A stretch of 64,000 nt of DNA from JAKJEP01 sp964580995. Lineage in GTDB: Bacteria > Planctomycetota > Phycisphaerae > Sedimentisphaerales > SM23-30. Below the pieces are notes generated by a model, which was not told where the DNA came from, did no database searches, and saw nothing but the letters and a program-made list of their open reading frames with translations. A program made the translations under genes and the position numbers. Where the stretch lies: positions 26,204 through 90,203 of the forward strand of contig CAZOMV010000008.1 in the NCBI GenBank assembly GCA_964580995.1, written 5' to 3'. Shown piece by piece: positions 44,057-52,835 of this stretch (its first letter is position 1; the number at the start of each line of letters is the position of its first letter).

Positions 44057-44917
44057 TTACGTGATGGTATGGGTTGAAATCCTGGTTTGGCCGGGATCGC
44101 CTTGGTGGAGCGTAAAGCGGGTGATTTCCGGTGGGCAGAAGAGCCGGAAGTGGAGCATGCTGAAGCCGATGCCGCGGGTAGTGTAGATGTAGCTGTGGTC
44201 GAAGCGGCTCAGGCCGGCGGCGTATTTCCGGCCGGTGCGGCTGTGGGTGGAGAGGGGTCGGCCGCTGGGCAGACAAATCTGCCCGCCGTGCGTATGGCCG
44301 CAGAGAATCAGGTCGGCCCCGCCGGCCGCTAACGGTTCGCCGAATTCTGGATAATGGGATAATCCGATGGTAAATAGCTTCGGGTCCGCGCTCGCCAGCG
44401 CCTTGGGAACATCGGGGGTCCTGCGATTTTCGCAGCGGAGGCCGCAGAGGTTGAATTGCTGCGTCGCAGAGACGGCAATTTGCCGGCATTCATTATGCAA
44501 ATGGACCAGCCCCAGCTTTGGCAAATTTTCCAAAAATTCCCGCGAATCATGGTTGCCCTGGACAAAATAGGCGCCTAGCGGAAAGCGAGTGTTTTCCATC
44601 AACTGGGAAAAGACCTCGATGGCTTCCTGGGTTTTGGGCCGCAGGGTAAGACCTCTTTTGGTCAGGCCGCAGTGGGGAGTGTGCTCGTCTTGTTTATCGT
44701 CCAGAAAAGGATTGGCGATGCGGAACTGATAGCAGGCATCCCCGGTGCACAGCAGCAGGTCAGCCGGCTCCCGCATGATTTTTTGAACACATTGCTCTTT
44801 CGGACCGAACCCCAGACAATGCAGGTCGCTAATATGCAAAATGCGCCGGTTTTCCAGAAACGCCGGAAGCTGTGGAAAATAGATGTCAATTTCAGTAAGC
44901 AGAATCGAATTTTGCAT
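44057..44917 (-). CDS. Calcineurin-like metallophosphoesterase
   Basis: 286 residues with all metallophosphoesterase blocks: HISDLHCLGFG, LLLCTGDACY, VQGNHDSREF and LCGHTHGGQICLP, plus LSHYP. This is the YkuE/YaeI-like group of dinuclear metal phosphohydrolases, some of which act on UDP-sugars or lipid-linked phosphates. No signal peptide. Convergent with the RhaT gene, and 21 bp downstream of the nucleotidyltransferase-like gene on the opposite-facing side of the minus strand. Confidence 0.88.
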   Translation of the reverse strand: MQNSILLTEIDIYFPQLPAFLENRRILHISDLHCLGFGPKEQCVQKIMREPADLLLCTGDACYQFRIANPFLDDKQDEHTPHCGLTKRGLTLRPKTQEAIEVFSQLMENTRFPLGAYFVQGNHDSREFLENLPKLGLVHLHNECRQIAVSATQQFNLCGLRCENRRTPDVPKALASADPKLFTIGLSHYPEFGEPLAAGGADLILCGHTHGGQICLPSGRPLSTHSRTGRKYAAGLSRFDHSYIYTTRGIGFSMLHFRLFCPPEITRFTLHQGDPGQTRISTHTIT

Positions 44918-44938
44918 GGTATGGTTTTTATCGGTTTC

Positions 44939-46165
44939 CTACAGGGAAAAATTATTCTTTATTTTTTCCAGAAGCTGCCGGTTCATGGCCCCGATGTGTT
45001 CCTGGCCGAAAATCGCCCGGAGCATATGCTGGGATTCGTAAGCGTTATCACTGCCGTGAATGCCGTTGACCCGGTCTTCGGAGCCTGATTCCTCCGCCAG
45101 CCGTTTTCGGATTTCGTGTTTATGGAAAGCGTTCTGATTGCTGACCAGCGGATATAAGGCATTTCGTTTGGTATCGGACTTGTCAATGGGGATCGGATGG
45201 TCATCATGGCAGCAAACGGCAATGGCGGGGCCGATGGTTTCTGTGCCTTTGTACTTAAGCCAGTTGCCGCCGCGCACCTGGCGCATCACCCGGTTACTCT
45301 GCTCTTCGGAGAGGTTCACCATTTCCAGAATCCGGAATTTTTCGCGGATCAGGTTCAGGATGAAATCCTCCTTTTTTTCCTTTACCATATCTTCCCGGAT
45401 GAAAAATACCAGAATGTGCGGCAGCCGGCGGGCATCCTCGTCAATAATCCCCAGTTCCACTTCCAGCAGTTTTTTATGCCAGTCGGTACGCCGGGGCCAT
45501 CTTTCCAGCAGGTCATAGGGCATGTCCCAGTCATTCTGCTTGAGATAATTATGCAGGCCCAGCAGGGTATAGGGCGTCGGTAAATCAACCCCCAGTTCCT
45601 TGCCCAGTTTTTCGAGAAGCTGGCCATAGGGCCGTTTGGGATGGGGATTGGCGGTCAGCTCACAGCCGGATGGGATGCCCGACTCCAGCCCTTTATGGTA
45701 GGTCAGATGATAGGCTAGAGAAAGGAACTGGTTTTTCCGGCTGGGGATATAAAAGCCCGTTTCATGCCGGATCCGGGTATCCAGCAACTGCTGGGCCAGA
45801 ACGGGGGGGTAGTAGGGCATGCCGAGGTAGGAGGTGCCGAATCGGCCGCTGGTGCTGTAGAGGTCGCATTTAAAATGGCCCGGCTGCCTGCTTACAATTT
45901 GGGCGATGGTCGGCAGATTGCCTTCCACCTCAATCAGCAAATCTACATCATTGGCATGGTCCTTCTCCTGTTCGACAGTGGTTGGAACTTCCTGGAACCA
46001 GCGCAGGACCAGATAGCGTATATTGTATTCTTCAAAACGCCGAAACAATTGGGCCACATCGCGAACATACAGCCGGATGGTGCCCTTTCGTTTGCGTTTG
46101 GATCGCCACTTTTTTTGCAGGCAGATCGAACGGTACCAGTAGATTAGTTTTTTCAAATGTTCCAT
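44939..46165 (-). CDS. Nucleotidyltransferase-like protein fused to a divergent nucleoside-diphosphate-kinase-like domain
   Basis: 408 residues. The N-terminal part (about 35-110) has EEYNIRYLVLRWFQ...HANDVDLLIEVEG, the strand-turn-DxD arrangement of polymerase-beta-type nucleotidyltransferases. The last 160 residues align by eye with NDK: HILVFFIREDMVKEKKEDF (strand 1, where KPDG is expected but Lys is replaced), IREKFRILEMV, GPAIAVCC and NGIHGSDNAYES, matching the NDK NxxHGSD active site with its phosphorylated His (here His370). Its neighbours are a sugar-kinase-like protein and glycan genes. Either a nucleotide-dependent glycan modifier or a regulator; no equivalent known to me. Confidence 0.65.
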   Translation of the reverse strand: MEHLKKLIYWYRSICLQKKWRSKRKRKGTIRLYVRDVAQLFRRFEEYNIRYLVLRWFQEVPTTVEQEKDHANDVDLLIEVEGNLPTIAQIVSRQPGHFKCDLYSTSGRFGTSYLGMPYYPPVLAQQLLDTRIRHETGFYIPSRKNQFLSLAYHLTYHKGLESGIPSGCELTANPHPKRPYGQLLEKLGKELGVDLPTPYTLLGLHNYLKQNDWDMPYDLLERWPRRTDWHKKLLEVELGIIDEDARRLPHILVFFIREDMVKEKKEDFILNLIREKFRILEMVNLSEEQSNRVMRQVRGGNWLKYKGTETIGPAIAVCCHDDHPIPIDKSDTKRNALYPLVSNQNAFHKHEIRKRLAEESGSEDRVNGIHGSDNAYESQHMLRAIFGQEHIGAMNRQLLEKIKNNFSL

Positions 46166-46173
46166 AGATATAC

Positions 46174-47043
46174 CTACAATCCCAGCTTAGCGGCGTTCAG
46201 GGTCAGCCGGTCGATCGTGTGAATTTTTTTCCCGTGCAGGGACGCCACTTTCGAGATAAAAAGTTCCAGCGGCCAGTCGATGGCAGCGGCCTGATGCAGT
46301 TGTTCCAGCCATTGTCGCCACAAGCCGCTGGCGAATTCAACCTGCGCGTAGCGGAGAAAATGAGCGGCGGATAACACCAGTTGAGTCGTATTGAACGGGG
46401 TATGAAACTGGCAATGCTGCCAGTCGATAATCGTATAGCGTTTGGATCTGGGATCCAGAAAGATATTAACCGGGGAAGGATCAATATGATTGACGCCCGT
46501 TTGGAAAAGTTGGAGGATGGCCGGGATGGCATCAAAAAAGCTGGCTTGCCCCTGTGCGACGGCATCCGCCAGAGAAACGAACTTTTGCAGGTCTTCCATG
46601 AGAACTCCGCACAGCCGCACCGGTCCCAGCAGCAGGGGCCTGAACTCATAATACAGGTAACAGCGGGGGGTGGGAATACCGAGAGAGGCGGCTTTGAGAT
46701 TGTTGGCCGTTTCCGCCAGGGCAAACGAATAAGAGCGAAACCGGTCCTTGAGTTTTGTCAGTTTGAAGGTTTTGGCAATGAGTGATGCGGCTGGGGTCTT
46801 CAGCCGGAACACCCGGACCCGCTTATGGTTTCGCAGCAGGGTAGCGTGGATGTGGCCGGGGAATTCGGTCTGTTCCCCGATGGGATCGGCGGCCAGTTGC
46901 AGAAGCTGATCAGGCAGGGAAGAAAGGTCAACTGTATTTTCCGCATTATCCGGGCAAAACCAGAACCGGAACCTCCCCCGGCGGGTTTGCGGCAGGTTAG
47001 CTAGGAGTGGGTAATAGTCGGAACGATTTATACTGTCCATCAA
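46174..47043 (-). CDS. Lipopolysaccharide-kinase-like protein
   Basis: 289 residues. A protein-kinase-like fold of the Kdo/heptose-kinase or APH type: glycine-poor N-lobe with VFRLKTPAASLIAKTF, then the catalytic loop HIDPSPVNIFLD (Asp and Asn) and YTIIDWQHCQF (the metal-binding Asp in place of DFG). Such enzymes phosphorylate core sugars of the outer envelope. It starts the minus-strand pair with the nucleotidyltransferase/NDK-like gene, 8 bp apart, suggesting the two work together. Divergent from the glycosyltransferase at 47245. Confidence 0.75.
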   Translation of the reverse strand: MMDSINRSDYYPLLANLPQTRRGRFRFWFCPDNAENTVDLSSLPDQLLQLAADPIGEQTEFPGHIHATLLRNHKRVRVFRLKTPAASLIAKTFKLTKLKDRFRSYSFALAETANNLKAASLGIPTPRCYLYYEFRPLLLGPVRLCGVLMEDLQKFVSLADAVAQGQASFFDAIPAILQLFQTGVNHIDPSPVNIFLDPRSKRYTIIDWQHCQFHTPFNTTQLVLSAAHFLRYAQVEFASGLWRQWLEQLHQAAAIDWPLELFISKVASLHGKKIHTIDRLTLNAAKLGL

Positions 47044-47174
47044 TTTTCATTCATTGTAACGGCTGGATGCTCACATAGCCATAAATGCTTTACCGGCTGG
47101 ATTATAAGATTTTTATTCCGGCAAAGCAAATATTATAAATCAAGGTTTTGCCTGCTAAAAAGCGATTTGCCGGA

Positions 47175-47202
47175 TTGATTTTCTTTTCCCATCCGTTATA
47201 AT
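47175..47202 (+). promoter_or_regulatory. Predicted promoter of the CgeB-like glycosyltransferase
   Basis: TTGATT (47175-47180) and a consensus TATAAT (47197-47202) separated by 16 bp, 43 bp before the start codon. Confidence 0.55.
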
Positions 47203-47244
47203 CCCAGCTTATTTGTCCATGAAACCATACTAGGTGATGTATCT

Positions 47245-48273
47245 ATGCGTATTTTTTTGCTGGATGATTTTAAGATTGATTCCTTGCGGAGTTATCTGAC
47301 CTTTCCACATCGCCTGATGAAGGGAATGGTTCGTTGCGGGCATGATGTGTACCCGTTCAGCTATCCGGATATTCCCCGTCATCAAATGTCCTGGCGGAGT
47401 CGAATGGGGGGGGAGGCGGTGGTTCGCAAGGCGACGGATCGGATCATGGCCGGGCAGATTCGGCAGTATCGGCCGGATATCATCGTTTACCGGGGCTGCC
47501 GTGCCTATAATGAGCAAACGGTTCTGGCAGCCCGGGAAGCGGCACCGGATAGTATTCTGATCTGCTGGTATATCGATTTGACCAGTCATATCAATCCCTC
47601 GATTTTGTCACTGGCCCGCCATGCGGACTGGTTTATCTCCACGGCCGGCGGCGCGAATTTGACCCGTTACCATGAAGCCGGCGTAAAACAATGCGCTTAT
47701 ATGCCCTATCCGGGCGATCCCGATCTGGAAAAGCCCTATCCGGTAGAGGACCAGTGGAAAAGTCAGGTTTTGTTTACCGGGACCAGCGAACACCGCGGCC
47801 TTCAGGAGCAGGATCTTCTGCGGAACAATGTAATCAAACGGTTTCGTCGGAAAAAAATAATTACGACCTGGGGAGGCAAGGGAGAGAAAAAAATATATGG
47901 CATGAATTATCTGTATGCCATTAGCGGCTGTAAGATTGCCTTGAGTATTAATGTGTATAATGAAGTGCGGTTTTATCATTCCAACCGGCTGATTAACTCG
48001 ATGGGGTGTGGGGCGTTTGTGTTGGCCAAGCATGTTCCGGATAGTGAGATCCTCTTTCAGGATGGGATTCATCTGCGTTATTTTGAGACAGAGGAACAGT
48101 GTGTGGAACTGGCCGAATACTATCTGGCACAGGATCGGGAGCGGCAGAAAATCGCCCGGCAGGGGATGGAACGGGCGCATGAGCATTTTAACTGCCGGCA
48201 AATTGCCGCGGATATGTTTGATTTAATCACAACCGGTTGTTACCATCAGCCCTGGGCTGAGATCGTGGTATAG
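47245..48273 (+). CDS. Glycosyltransferase, CgeB / group-1-like
   Basis: 342 residues, GT-B-like. N-terminal MRIFLLDDFKIDSLRSYL and LMKGMVRCGHDVYPF; the C-terminal half has YAISGCKIALSINVYN, RLINSMGCGAFVLAKHVPDS and FQDGIHLRYFETEEQCVELA, the pattern of CgeB-type glycosyltransferases. AGGTGAT precedes the ATG. The methyltransferase gene begins 25 bp downstream, so they form a pair, facing away from the kinase pair. Substrate unknown. Confidence 0.78.
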   Translation: MRIFLLDDFKIDSLRSYLTFPHRLMKGMVRCGHDVYPFSYPDIPRHQMSWRSRMGGEAVVRKATDRIMAGQIRQYRPDIIVYRGCRAYNEQTVLAAREAAPDSILICWYIDLTSHINPSILSLARHADWFISTAGGANLTRYHEAGVKQCAYMPYPGDPDLEKPYPVEDQWKSQVLFTGTSEHRGLQEQDLLRNNVIKRFRRKKIITTWGGKGEKKIYGMNYLYAISGCKIALSINVYNEVRFYHSNRLINSMGCGAFVLAKHVPDSEILFQDGIHLRYFETEEQCVELAEYYLAQDRERQKIARQGMERAHEHFNCRQIAADMFDLITTGCYHQPWAEIVV

Positions 48274-48298
48274 GCCGGACTTACAACGGAACCTTTAT

Positions 48299-48949
48299 AT
48301 GCAAGTGGATTTCATACGATTTACCGAGCGAGAGGATCGAACGCAGTATCTGGTGAAAACTTTCTCCCGGTATTTGCAGGGCCGGATTCTGGACGTCGGG
48401 TGCGACCAGGCCCCTTTGAAGAAATTATTGCCCGGCTGCGACCATGTTGGGATTGACATCGGGGGACGGCCGGATATTCAGATCAATCTGGAGAAGGTGG
48501 ACCGCCTGCCGTTTGAGGATGGTTCGTTCGATTGCGTGATTTGCATCGATGTCCTGGAGCATCTGGACAATCTGCATCAGATCTTTCAGGAGCTATTGCG
48601 GCTGTCGCGGTCGTATTTGATTCTTTCCCTGCCGAACAACTGGGTAACGGCACGGGTGCCGATCGAGCGGGGCCGGGGCACGTTTGCTCATTACGGCCTG
48701 CCGGCCGAGCGGCCGATGGACCGGCATAAATGGTTTTTCTCCCTCTCGGATGCCCGGGCCTTTATCCGGGCGCAACTGCAGCGGCAGACCCGGTGGAAAC
48801 TCGTGGAAGAGCGGGTCTGTGAAAAGGGGAAAAATCCGGTCTTCCGGGGGCTGCGGCGTCTGCGGTATCCGGTGCAGGAGCATTATCTCAACCGCTATGC
48901 ACACACCATCTGGTTTGTATTGCAGACGAATTTAGCGGGCGGGAAGTAA
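48299..48949 (+). CDS. Class I SAM-dependent methyltransferase
   Basis: 216 residues. Motif I ILDVGCDQAPLKKLLPG, motif II HVGIDIGG, then RLPFEDGSFDCVICIDVLEH, which is characteristic of Methyltransf_11 enzymes. Probably methylates a sugar, lipid or small molecule made with the upstream glycosyltransferase. Its last 18 bp overlap the end of the convergent lipoprotein gene. Confidence 0.85.
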   Translation: MQVDFIRFTEREDRTQYLVKTFSRYLQGRILDVGCDQAPLKKLLPGCDHVGIDIGGRPDIQINLEKVDRLPFEDGSFDCVICIDVLEHLDNLHQIFQELLRLSRSYLILSLPNNWVTARVPIERGRGTFAHYGLPAERPMDRHKWFFSLSDARAFIRAQLQRQTRWKLVEERVCEKGKNPVFRGLRRLRYPVQEHYLNRYAHTIWFVLQTNLAGGK

Positions 48950-49576
48950 TTTTTGTATTTCGAAGCGGCGGCCGGTGAAGGCGTCCTGAAAGGTCAGCTT
49001 GAGGGTGAGATTCGCCGGATGAGGCGCATACCCCGGCGGCCAGGGAAGCTGAAATTTGTAATGGTAGGTGAGGGGGCCGCTGAGCCAGTAGTTGGATAAT
49101 TCAGCCAGCGGAAATTCCCAGCGGTGAATCTGTCGGCTGTTTTCCTCGGCCTCCAGCTCCCACAATTCAACGGTTACATCCCCGGATGCTTTAATCACAT
49201 CATGAAATTGATCTTTCGGGATCAGATAAACGGCCACTCCGTCATCCTTTGCATCTTTGTTGTCATCATAAGCGCGGGTGTAGCGGCCGAACTCGATGGA
49301 ATCCACCGAGGTAAAATATTGCATCCGGTCGGCGGGAAAGCCCTGTAGGGTTTGCATCTGGCCGTTCAACTGTTCCAACTGTTGTTCTTTCTCCGCCAGA
49401 TTGGATTTGAGCTGCTCGTTTTCCTGTTTAATCTGTTCCAGTTGCTGTGTCAAAGCTTCTTTTTGCGCGGCTGACTGGCAGGATGTGCCGATCACTAGCA
49501 GCAGAAGCAGAAGGGGCAGGCAGCACGCAGATGATAACCAGCCGAAATTACGATATTTTGTATCAGACCGATTCAT
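48932..49576 (-). CDS. Putative lipoprotein with a coiled coil
   Basis: 214 residues from the ATG at 49576. A hydrophobic stretch (CCLPLLLLLLVIGTSC) ends in a likely lipobox Cys. It is followed by a coiled coil (about 38-75, LTQQLEQIKQENEQLKSNLA) and a beta-rich domain with SVDSIEFGRYTRAYDD and LTLKLTFQDAFTGRRFE. Family not recognised. An in-frame upstream extension overlaps the clpP stop and is not favoured. It follows the clpP-clpP-tig run on the same strand. Confidence 0.65.
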   Translation of the reverse strand: MNRSDTKYRNFGWLSSACCLPLLLLLLVIGTSCQSAAQKEALTQQLEQIKQENEQLKSNLAEKEQQLEQLNGQMQTLQGFPADRMQYFTSVDSIEFGRYTRAYDDNKDAKDDGVAVYLIPKDQFHDVIKASGDVTVELWELEAEENSRQIHRWEFPLAELSNYWLSGPLTYHYKFQLPWPPGYAPHPANLTLKLTFQDAFTGRRFEIQKLLPAR

Positions 49577-49616
49577 AGGCCCACCATTGTATAAGGCGGT
49601 ATATCCGTTAAGCCGA

Positions 49617-50252
49617 TCAGGAATTATTTTTTGATTCGCCGCTGGCATCCATCACCGGGATTTTCTCGAGAATAGTATCCGCGACGCCATAATCGACACT
49701 TTGCTGGGCATCCATCCAGTAATTGCGGTCGCAGTCCTTTTCGACCTTTTTAAGGTCTTTGCCGGTGTGTTTGGAGATAATATGGTAGAGCTTGTCACGC
49801 AAGCGAAGGATTTCATCCGCTTCGATCTGCAAGTCGGTCGCCGGTCCCGTGACGTGGCCGCGGATCAGCGGTTGATGCAGCAAAACACTGGAGTTGGGCA
49901 GCAGGTTTCGTTTGCCTTTGGCGCCGCCGAGCAGCAAAATGGCCCCCATGCTGGCAGCCAGCCCCACACAATACGTGCTGACGTCGCAGCGGAGATAACG
50001 CATGGTATCGTAAATAGCCAGTCCCGCGGAAACGGAACCCCCGGGCGAATTGATATAAAAGTGGATATCGCTTTTGGAATCTTCGTTGCTGAGGAAAAGC
50101 AACTGGGCGATGACCAGGTTCGCCACGTCATCATCGACCGGCCCGCCTAAAAAGATCACCCGGTCCCGCAACAGCCGGGAATAGATATCATACGCCCGCT
50201 CGCCCCGGCCGGTAGTTTCAATCACGATGGGCACAAGATTGCCTGAAGCCAT
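49617..50252 (-). CDS. clpP: ATP-dependent Clp protease proteolytic subunit (second copy)
   Basis: About 211 residues; the ATG at 50252 has GAG seven bases upstream, and an ATG at 50258 is also possible. ClpP is the serine peptidase chamber of ClpXP/ClpAP/ClpCP. Catalytic Ser in GLAASMGAILLLGGAKGKR and His in SVLLHQPLIRG are present, with IHFYINSPGGSVSAGLAIYD. It begins 17 bp after the other clpP. Two unequal ClpP subunits, as here, often form mixed rings. Confidence 0.93.
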   Translation of the reverse strand: MASGNLVPIVIETTGRGERAYDIYSRLLRDRVIFLGGPVDDDVANLVIAQLLFLSNEDSKSDIHFYINSPGGSVSAGLAIYDTMRYLRCDVSTYCVGLAASMGAILLLGGAKGKRNLLPNSSVLLHQPLIRGHVTGPATDLQIEADEILRLRDKLYHIISKHTGKDLKKVEKDCDRNYWMDAQQSVDYGVADTILEKIPVMDASGESKNNS

Positions 50253-50269
50253 AATCATACTCGCTTTAC

Positions 50270-50929
50270 TTATAGGTTCTTCTCTTTGGGTTTATTGCTA
50301 TCTTCGCTGGAGAGCACTTCGTCCACAATACCGTACGCCTTGGCCTCTTCCGCGCTCATATAGCGGTCCCGCTCGGTTTCTTCCTGGATTTTTTCGCTGC
50401 TCTGGCCGGTGTGCTTGGTGAGAATCTGATTAATCATTTTTTTGGTTTTAATGATTTCTTCGGCCTGGATTTTGATGTCCGCCGCCTGGCCGCCCACTCC
50501 GCCCCACGGCTGATGCAGCATCACCTGGGCATGAGGCAGAGCATAGCGTTTCCCTTTGGTGCCGGCGGCCAGAATAATCGCGCCGCCGCTGGCCGCATGG
50601 CCGACACAATAGGTGCACACGTCGGAACTGATAAACTGCATCGTGTCGTAAATGGCCATCGTGTCATCCACGCTGCCGCCGGGGCAATTGATATAGAGAT
50701 GGATGTCGCTGCCCCGCTTGAGATTGTCCAGATAAAGCAGGGCTTTGATAATCATCGAACAGATGGTACCCTGGCTGGTGACATAGGAAGGGTCCAGGGG
50801 CATATCCAGAAACAGGCAGCGGTTCTCCAGCAGCATTTCGTTTAAACCCATCTCGCGGGTACGCTGGTACCCGGAGGAGCTGGAAAGCTGCGCCGATTGC
50901 CTGATTAATTCCGGCCGATATAATTCCAT
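50270..50929 (-). CDS. clpP: ATP-dependent Clp protease proteolytic subunit (first copy)
   Basis: About 219 residues from the ATG at 50929 (GAGG eight bases upstream). Catalytic Ser in GHAASGGAIILAAGTKGKR, where Gly replaces the usual Met after Ser, and His in AQVMLHQPWGG. Otherwise typical: IHLYINCPGGSVDDTMAIYD and ERDRYMSAEEAKAYGIVDEV. It lies 50 bp downstream of tig; tig-clpP is a conserved bacterial gene pair. No clpX follows within the window. Confidence 0.94.
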   Translation of the reverse strand: MELYRPELIRQSAQLSSSSGYQRTREMGLNEMLLENRCLFLDMPLDPSYVTSQGTICSMIIKALLYLDNLKRGSDIHLYINCPGGSVDDTMAIYDTMQFISSDVCTYCVGHAASGGAIILAAGTKGKRYALPHAQVMLHQPWGGVGGQAADIKIQAEEIIKTKKMINQILTKHTGQSSEKIQEETERDRYMSAEEAKAYGIVDEVLSSEDSNKPKEKNL

Positions 50930-50979
50930 TGCAAAATCCTCATAAAGACATTCCGCTGCCAAACCGAAAGATCCAACAC

Positions 50980-52449
50980 TTACTCATTATCGGCAGAAGG
51001 GGGGGTGCGTTTCACTTCTTTTTTGGGTGTCTTTTTTTCCGTTTTTTTGGCCGCGGTTTTGGGGGTTTTCTTTTTGGGCTTTTTTTCCTCTTCAACGGGG
51101 GCATCTACGACCTGGGCCATTTCCAGAATTTTATCAATGGCTTTCTCATCCCGGATGTAGCTGCGGATATTGTCCAGCCGGCCTTCTTTTTGCATTTCAT
51201 TTTTCAGGCTTTCCGGCCGGCGGCGATTTACGGCGGCCATCTGGGCGATGGCGGCATTAATCTCACCTTCCGAAACCTCGATTTCCAGTTTATCGGCTAC
51301 AGCATCCATGATGAACTCCATCTTGAGGTTCTGGGCAGCCTGCTCGCTGCTGGCGGAACGGAGTTTCTCGATATTTTCCTCGATGATTTCGCTGGAAATC
51401 CCCTGATTTAGCAATTCGTAATAGCGTCGAACCAGGAACTGATTGGCGTGTTTGGTCGCCACACCGGTCGGCAGGTCAAAATTGACATTTTTATTCAGGT
51501 AGTCAGATACCTGCTGTTTCATGGAATTGCGTACTTCCCGCTCGGTCTGGTTTTCCAGGCTGGACTCAATGGCTTTTTTCAATTCCTCTTCGGATTCCAG
51601 CCCGACCTTGGCTAAGAATTCCTCGTTCACTTCGGCGGGGATCAGCCGTTTGAGGATATTCACCCGGATGGAGAACTGAGCCTTTTTACCACGGTATTCT
51701 TCTTTGGCGTGAGTATCTGGCACGGTGGCGGAACAGGTCCTGGTTTCACCGGCCTTGACGCCCTCTAACACCGCGGCCATCTCCTCGATCCAGACTCCGT
51801 GGATGCCGCTTTCGGCAACACGAAGGGGATGATCCGGAAAGGTTTCCGGCTGGTCGATGCCTTCCACCGTCATCGTGATATCCGCACGAAGGACATCACC
51901 TTCCTGGGCAGCTTCGTCATTTATTTCCACCAGTTCGCCATTGCGGCGCAGAAATTCCTCTAAAGCATCGTTGACTCGCTCTTCATTGATCTCATAGATC
52001 TTCTTTTCAATCTGGATGCCTTCCAGGGCCGGCAATTCAAATTTGGGCTTGACCTCAACCTCATAGTCAAAATGGAAATCGCCGCTTTCCGGCAATTCGA
52101 TCTTTTCCGGATCAAAATCCGGATCCCCCAGAATCTCGAAGTCCTGCTCTTCGTCAATTTGCTTAAAGGCCTTTGTCATCAGTTGGAGTTTCACCTGGCT
52201 GGTGACATCCTGGCCGTACCGTTTTTCGATCAGTTTCCGGGGGGCATGCCCTTTGCGGAAGCCGGGGATTTCCGCGGAGTGCACCAGATCCCCGTATTGC
52301 TTGTTCATCTCCTTGTCGATCTCCTCGCGGGGAATATCCACCGTGATTTTCTTCTTCCAGGGACCGCTGTCTGCCACATTCACCTGGCAGTTAAACTTTT
52401 CCTGGGTTTCGGTATCCGTTTGATCAACATTATTTTCTGTTTCAGCCAT
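50980..52449 (-). CDS. tig: Trigger factor with a lysine-rich C-terminal tail
   Basis: 489 residues. Trigger factor binds the ribosome exit tunnel and shields nascent chains. The N-terminal ribosome-binding domain carries GFRKGHAPRKLIEKRYG, close to the GFRxGKxP signature. The peptidyl-prolyl isomerase-like middle part has EGDVLRADITMTVEG, and the helical C-domain ends DNIRSYIRDEKAID. About 30 extra residues follow, nearly all Lys, Thr, Pro and Ala (KKPKKKTPKTAAKKTEKK), so it is longer than the E. coli protein (432 residues). AGGAG precedes the ATG. Confidence 0.93.
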   Translation of the reverse strand: MAETENNVDQTDTETQEKFNCQVNVADSGPWKKKITVDIPREEIDKEMNKQYGDLVHSAEIPGFRKGHAPRKLIEKRYGQDVTSQVKLQLMTKAFKQIDEEQDFEILGDPDFDPEKIELPESGDFHFDYEVEVKPKFELPALEGIQIEKKIYEINEERVNDALEEFLRRNGELVEINDEAAQEGDVLRADITMTVEGIDQPETFPDHPLRVAESGIHGVWIEEMAAVLEGVKAGETRTCSATVPDTHAKEEYRGKKAQFSIRVNILKRLIPAEVNEEFLAKVGLESEEELKKAIESSLENQTEREVRNSMKQQVSDYLNKNVNFDLPTGVATKHANQFLVRRYYELLNQGISSEIIEENIEKLRSASSEQAAQNLKMEFIMDAVADKLEIEVSEGEINAAIAQMAAVNRRRPESLKNEMQKEGRLDNIRSYIRDEKAIDKILEMAQVVDAPVEEEKKPKKKTPKTAAKKTEKKTPKKEVKRTPPSADNE

Positions 52450-52649
52450 TCAATTTGCTCCTGTTTGCAAAAAAGGGCCAAGAATAGATGCCTTTTACGA
52501 CCAGTAAAACGCCATTTGGCCGAAAAACCTCTATACTTGGCCTTCTTCCAGTCGCAACGAAAAACCTGTCAAATGAGGCCGGCTTAACGGGAATCGGAAT
52601 TCTATGCGGAAATCCAACTTCATTTGGGGATATACGTTGCGTTTCCAAA

Positions 52650-52721
52650 AGCGGGTGATGAGACTCGAACCCACGACATTCACGTTGGCAACGTGACGCT
52701 CTACCACTGAGCTACACCCGC
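52650..52721 (-). tRNA. tRNA-Gly (anticodon GCC)
   Basis: On the minus strand the acceptor GCGGGTG pairs with the 3' strand CACCCGC, the anticodon stem TCACG/CGTGA holds loop TTGCCAA (anticodon GCC), and the T arm contains GTGGGTTCGAGTCTCAT. Discriminator T (U). CCA is not encoded. It lies about 200 bp upstream of tig on the same strand. Confidence 0.95.
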
Positions 52722-52752
52722 AACTCAATTACCAATGGTAACTTTGGACAAA

Positions 52753-52780
52753 AGTATAATCGACCTGAAATTAGTTGCAA
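52753..52780 (-). promoter_or_regulatory. Predicted promoter of tRNA-Gly
   Basis: Minus-strand TTGCAA (52775-52780) and TATACT (52753-52758) with a 16-bp spacer, about 30 bp before the tRNA. Confidence 0.55.
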
Positions 52781-52802
52781 TTATTTTTTCAAAAAATTTA
52801 TT

Positions 52803-52823
52803 GCCCCAATACGGATTATTGGG
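52803..52823 (-). terminator. Terminator of the GT9 gene
   Basis: CCCAATA (52805-52811) pairs with TATTGGG (52817-52823); on the minus strand it is followed by a T-rich stretch. It begins 13 bp after the stop of the glycosyltransferase gene. Confidence 0.65.
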
Positions 52824-52835
52824 CCGGACGGGGGC

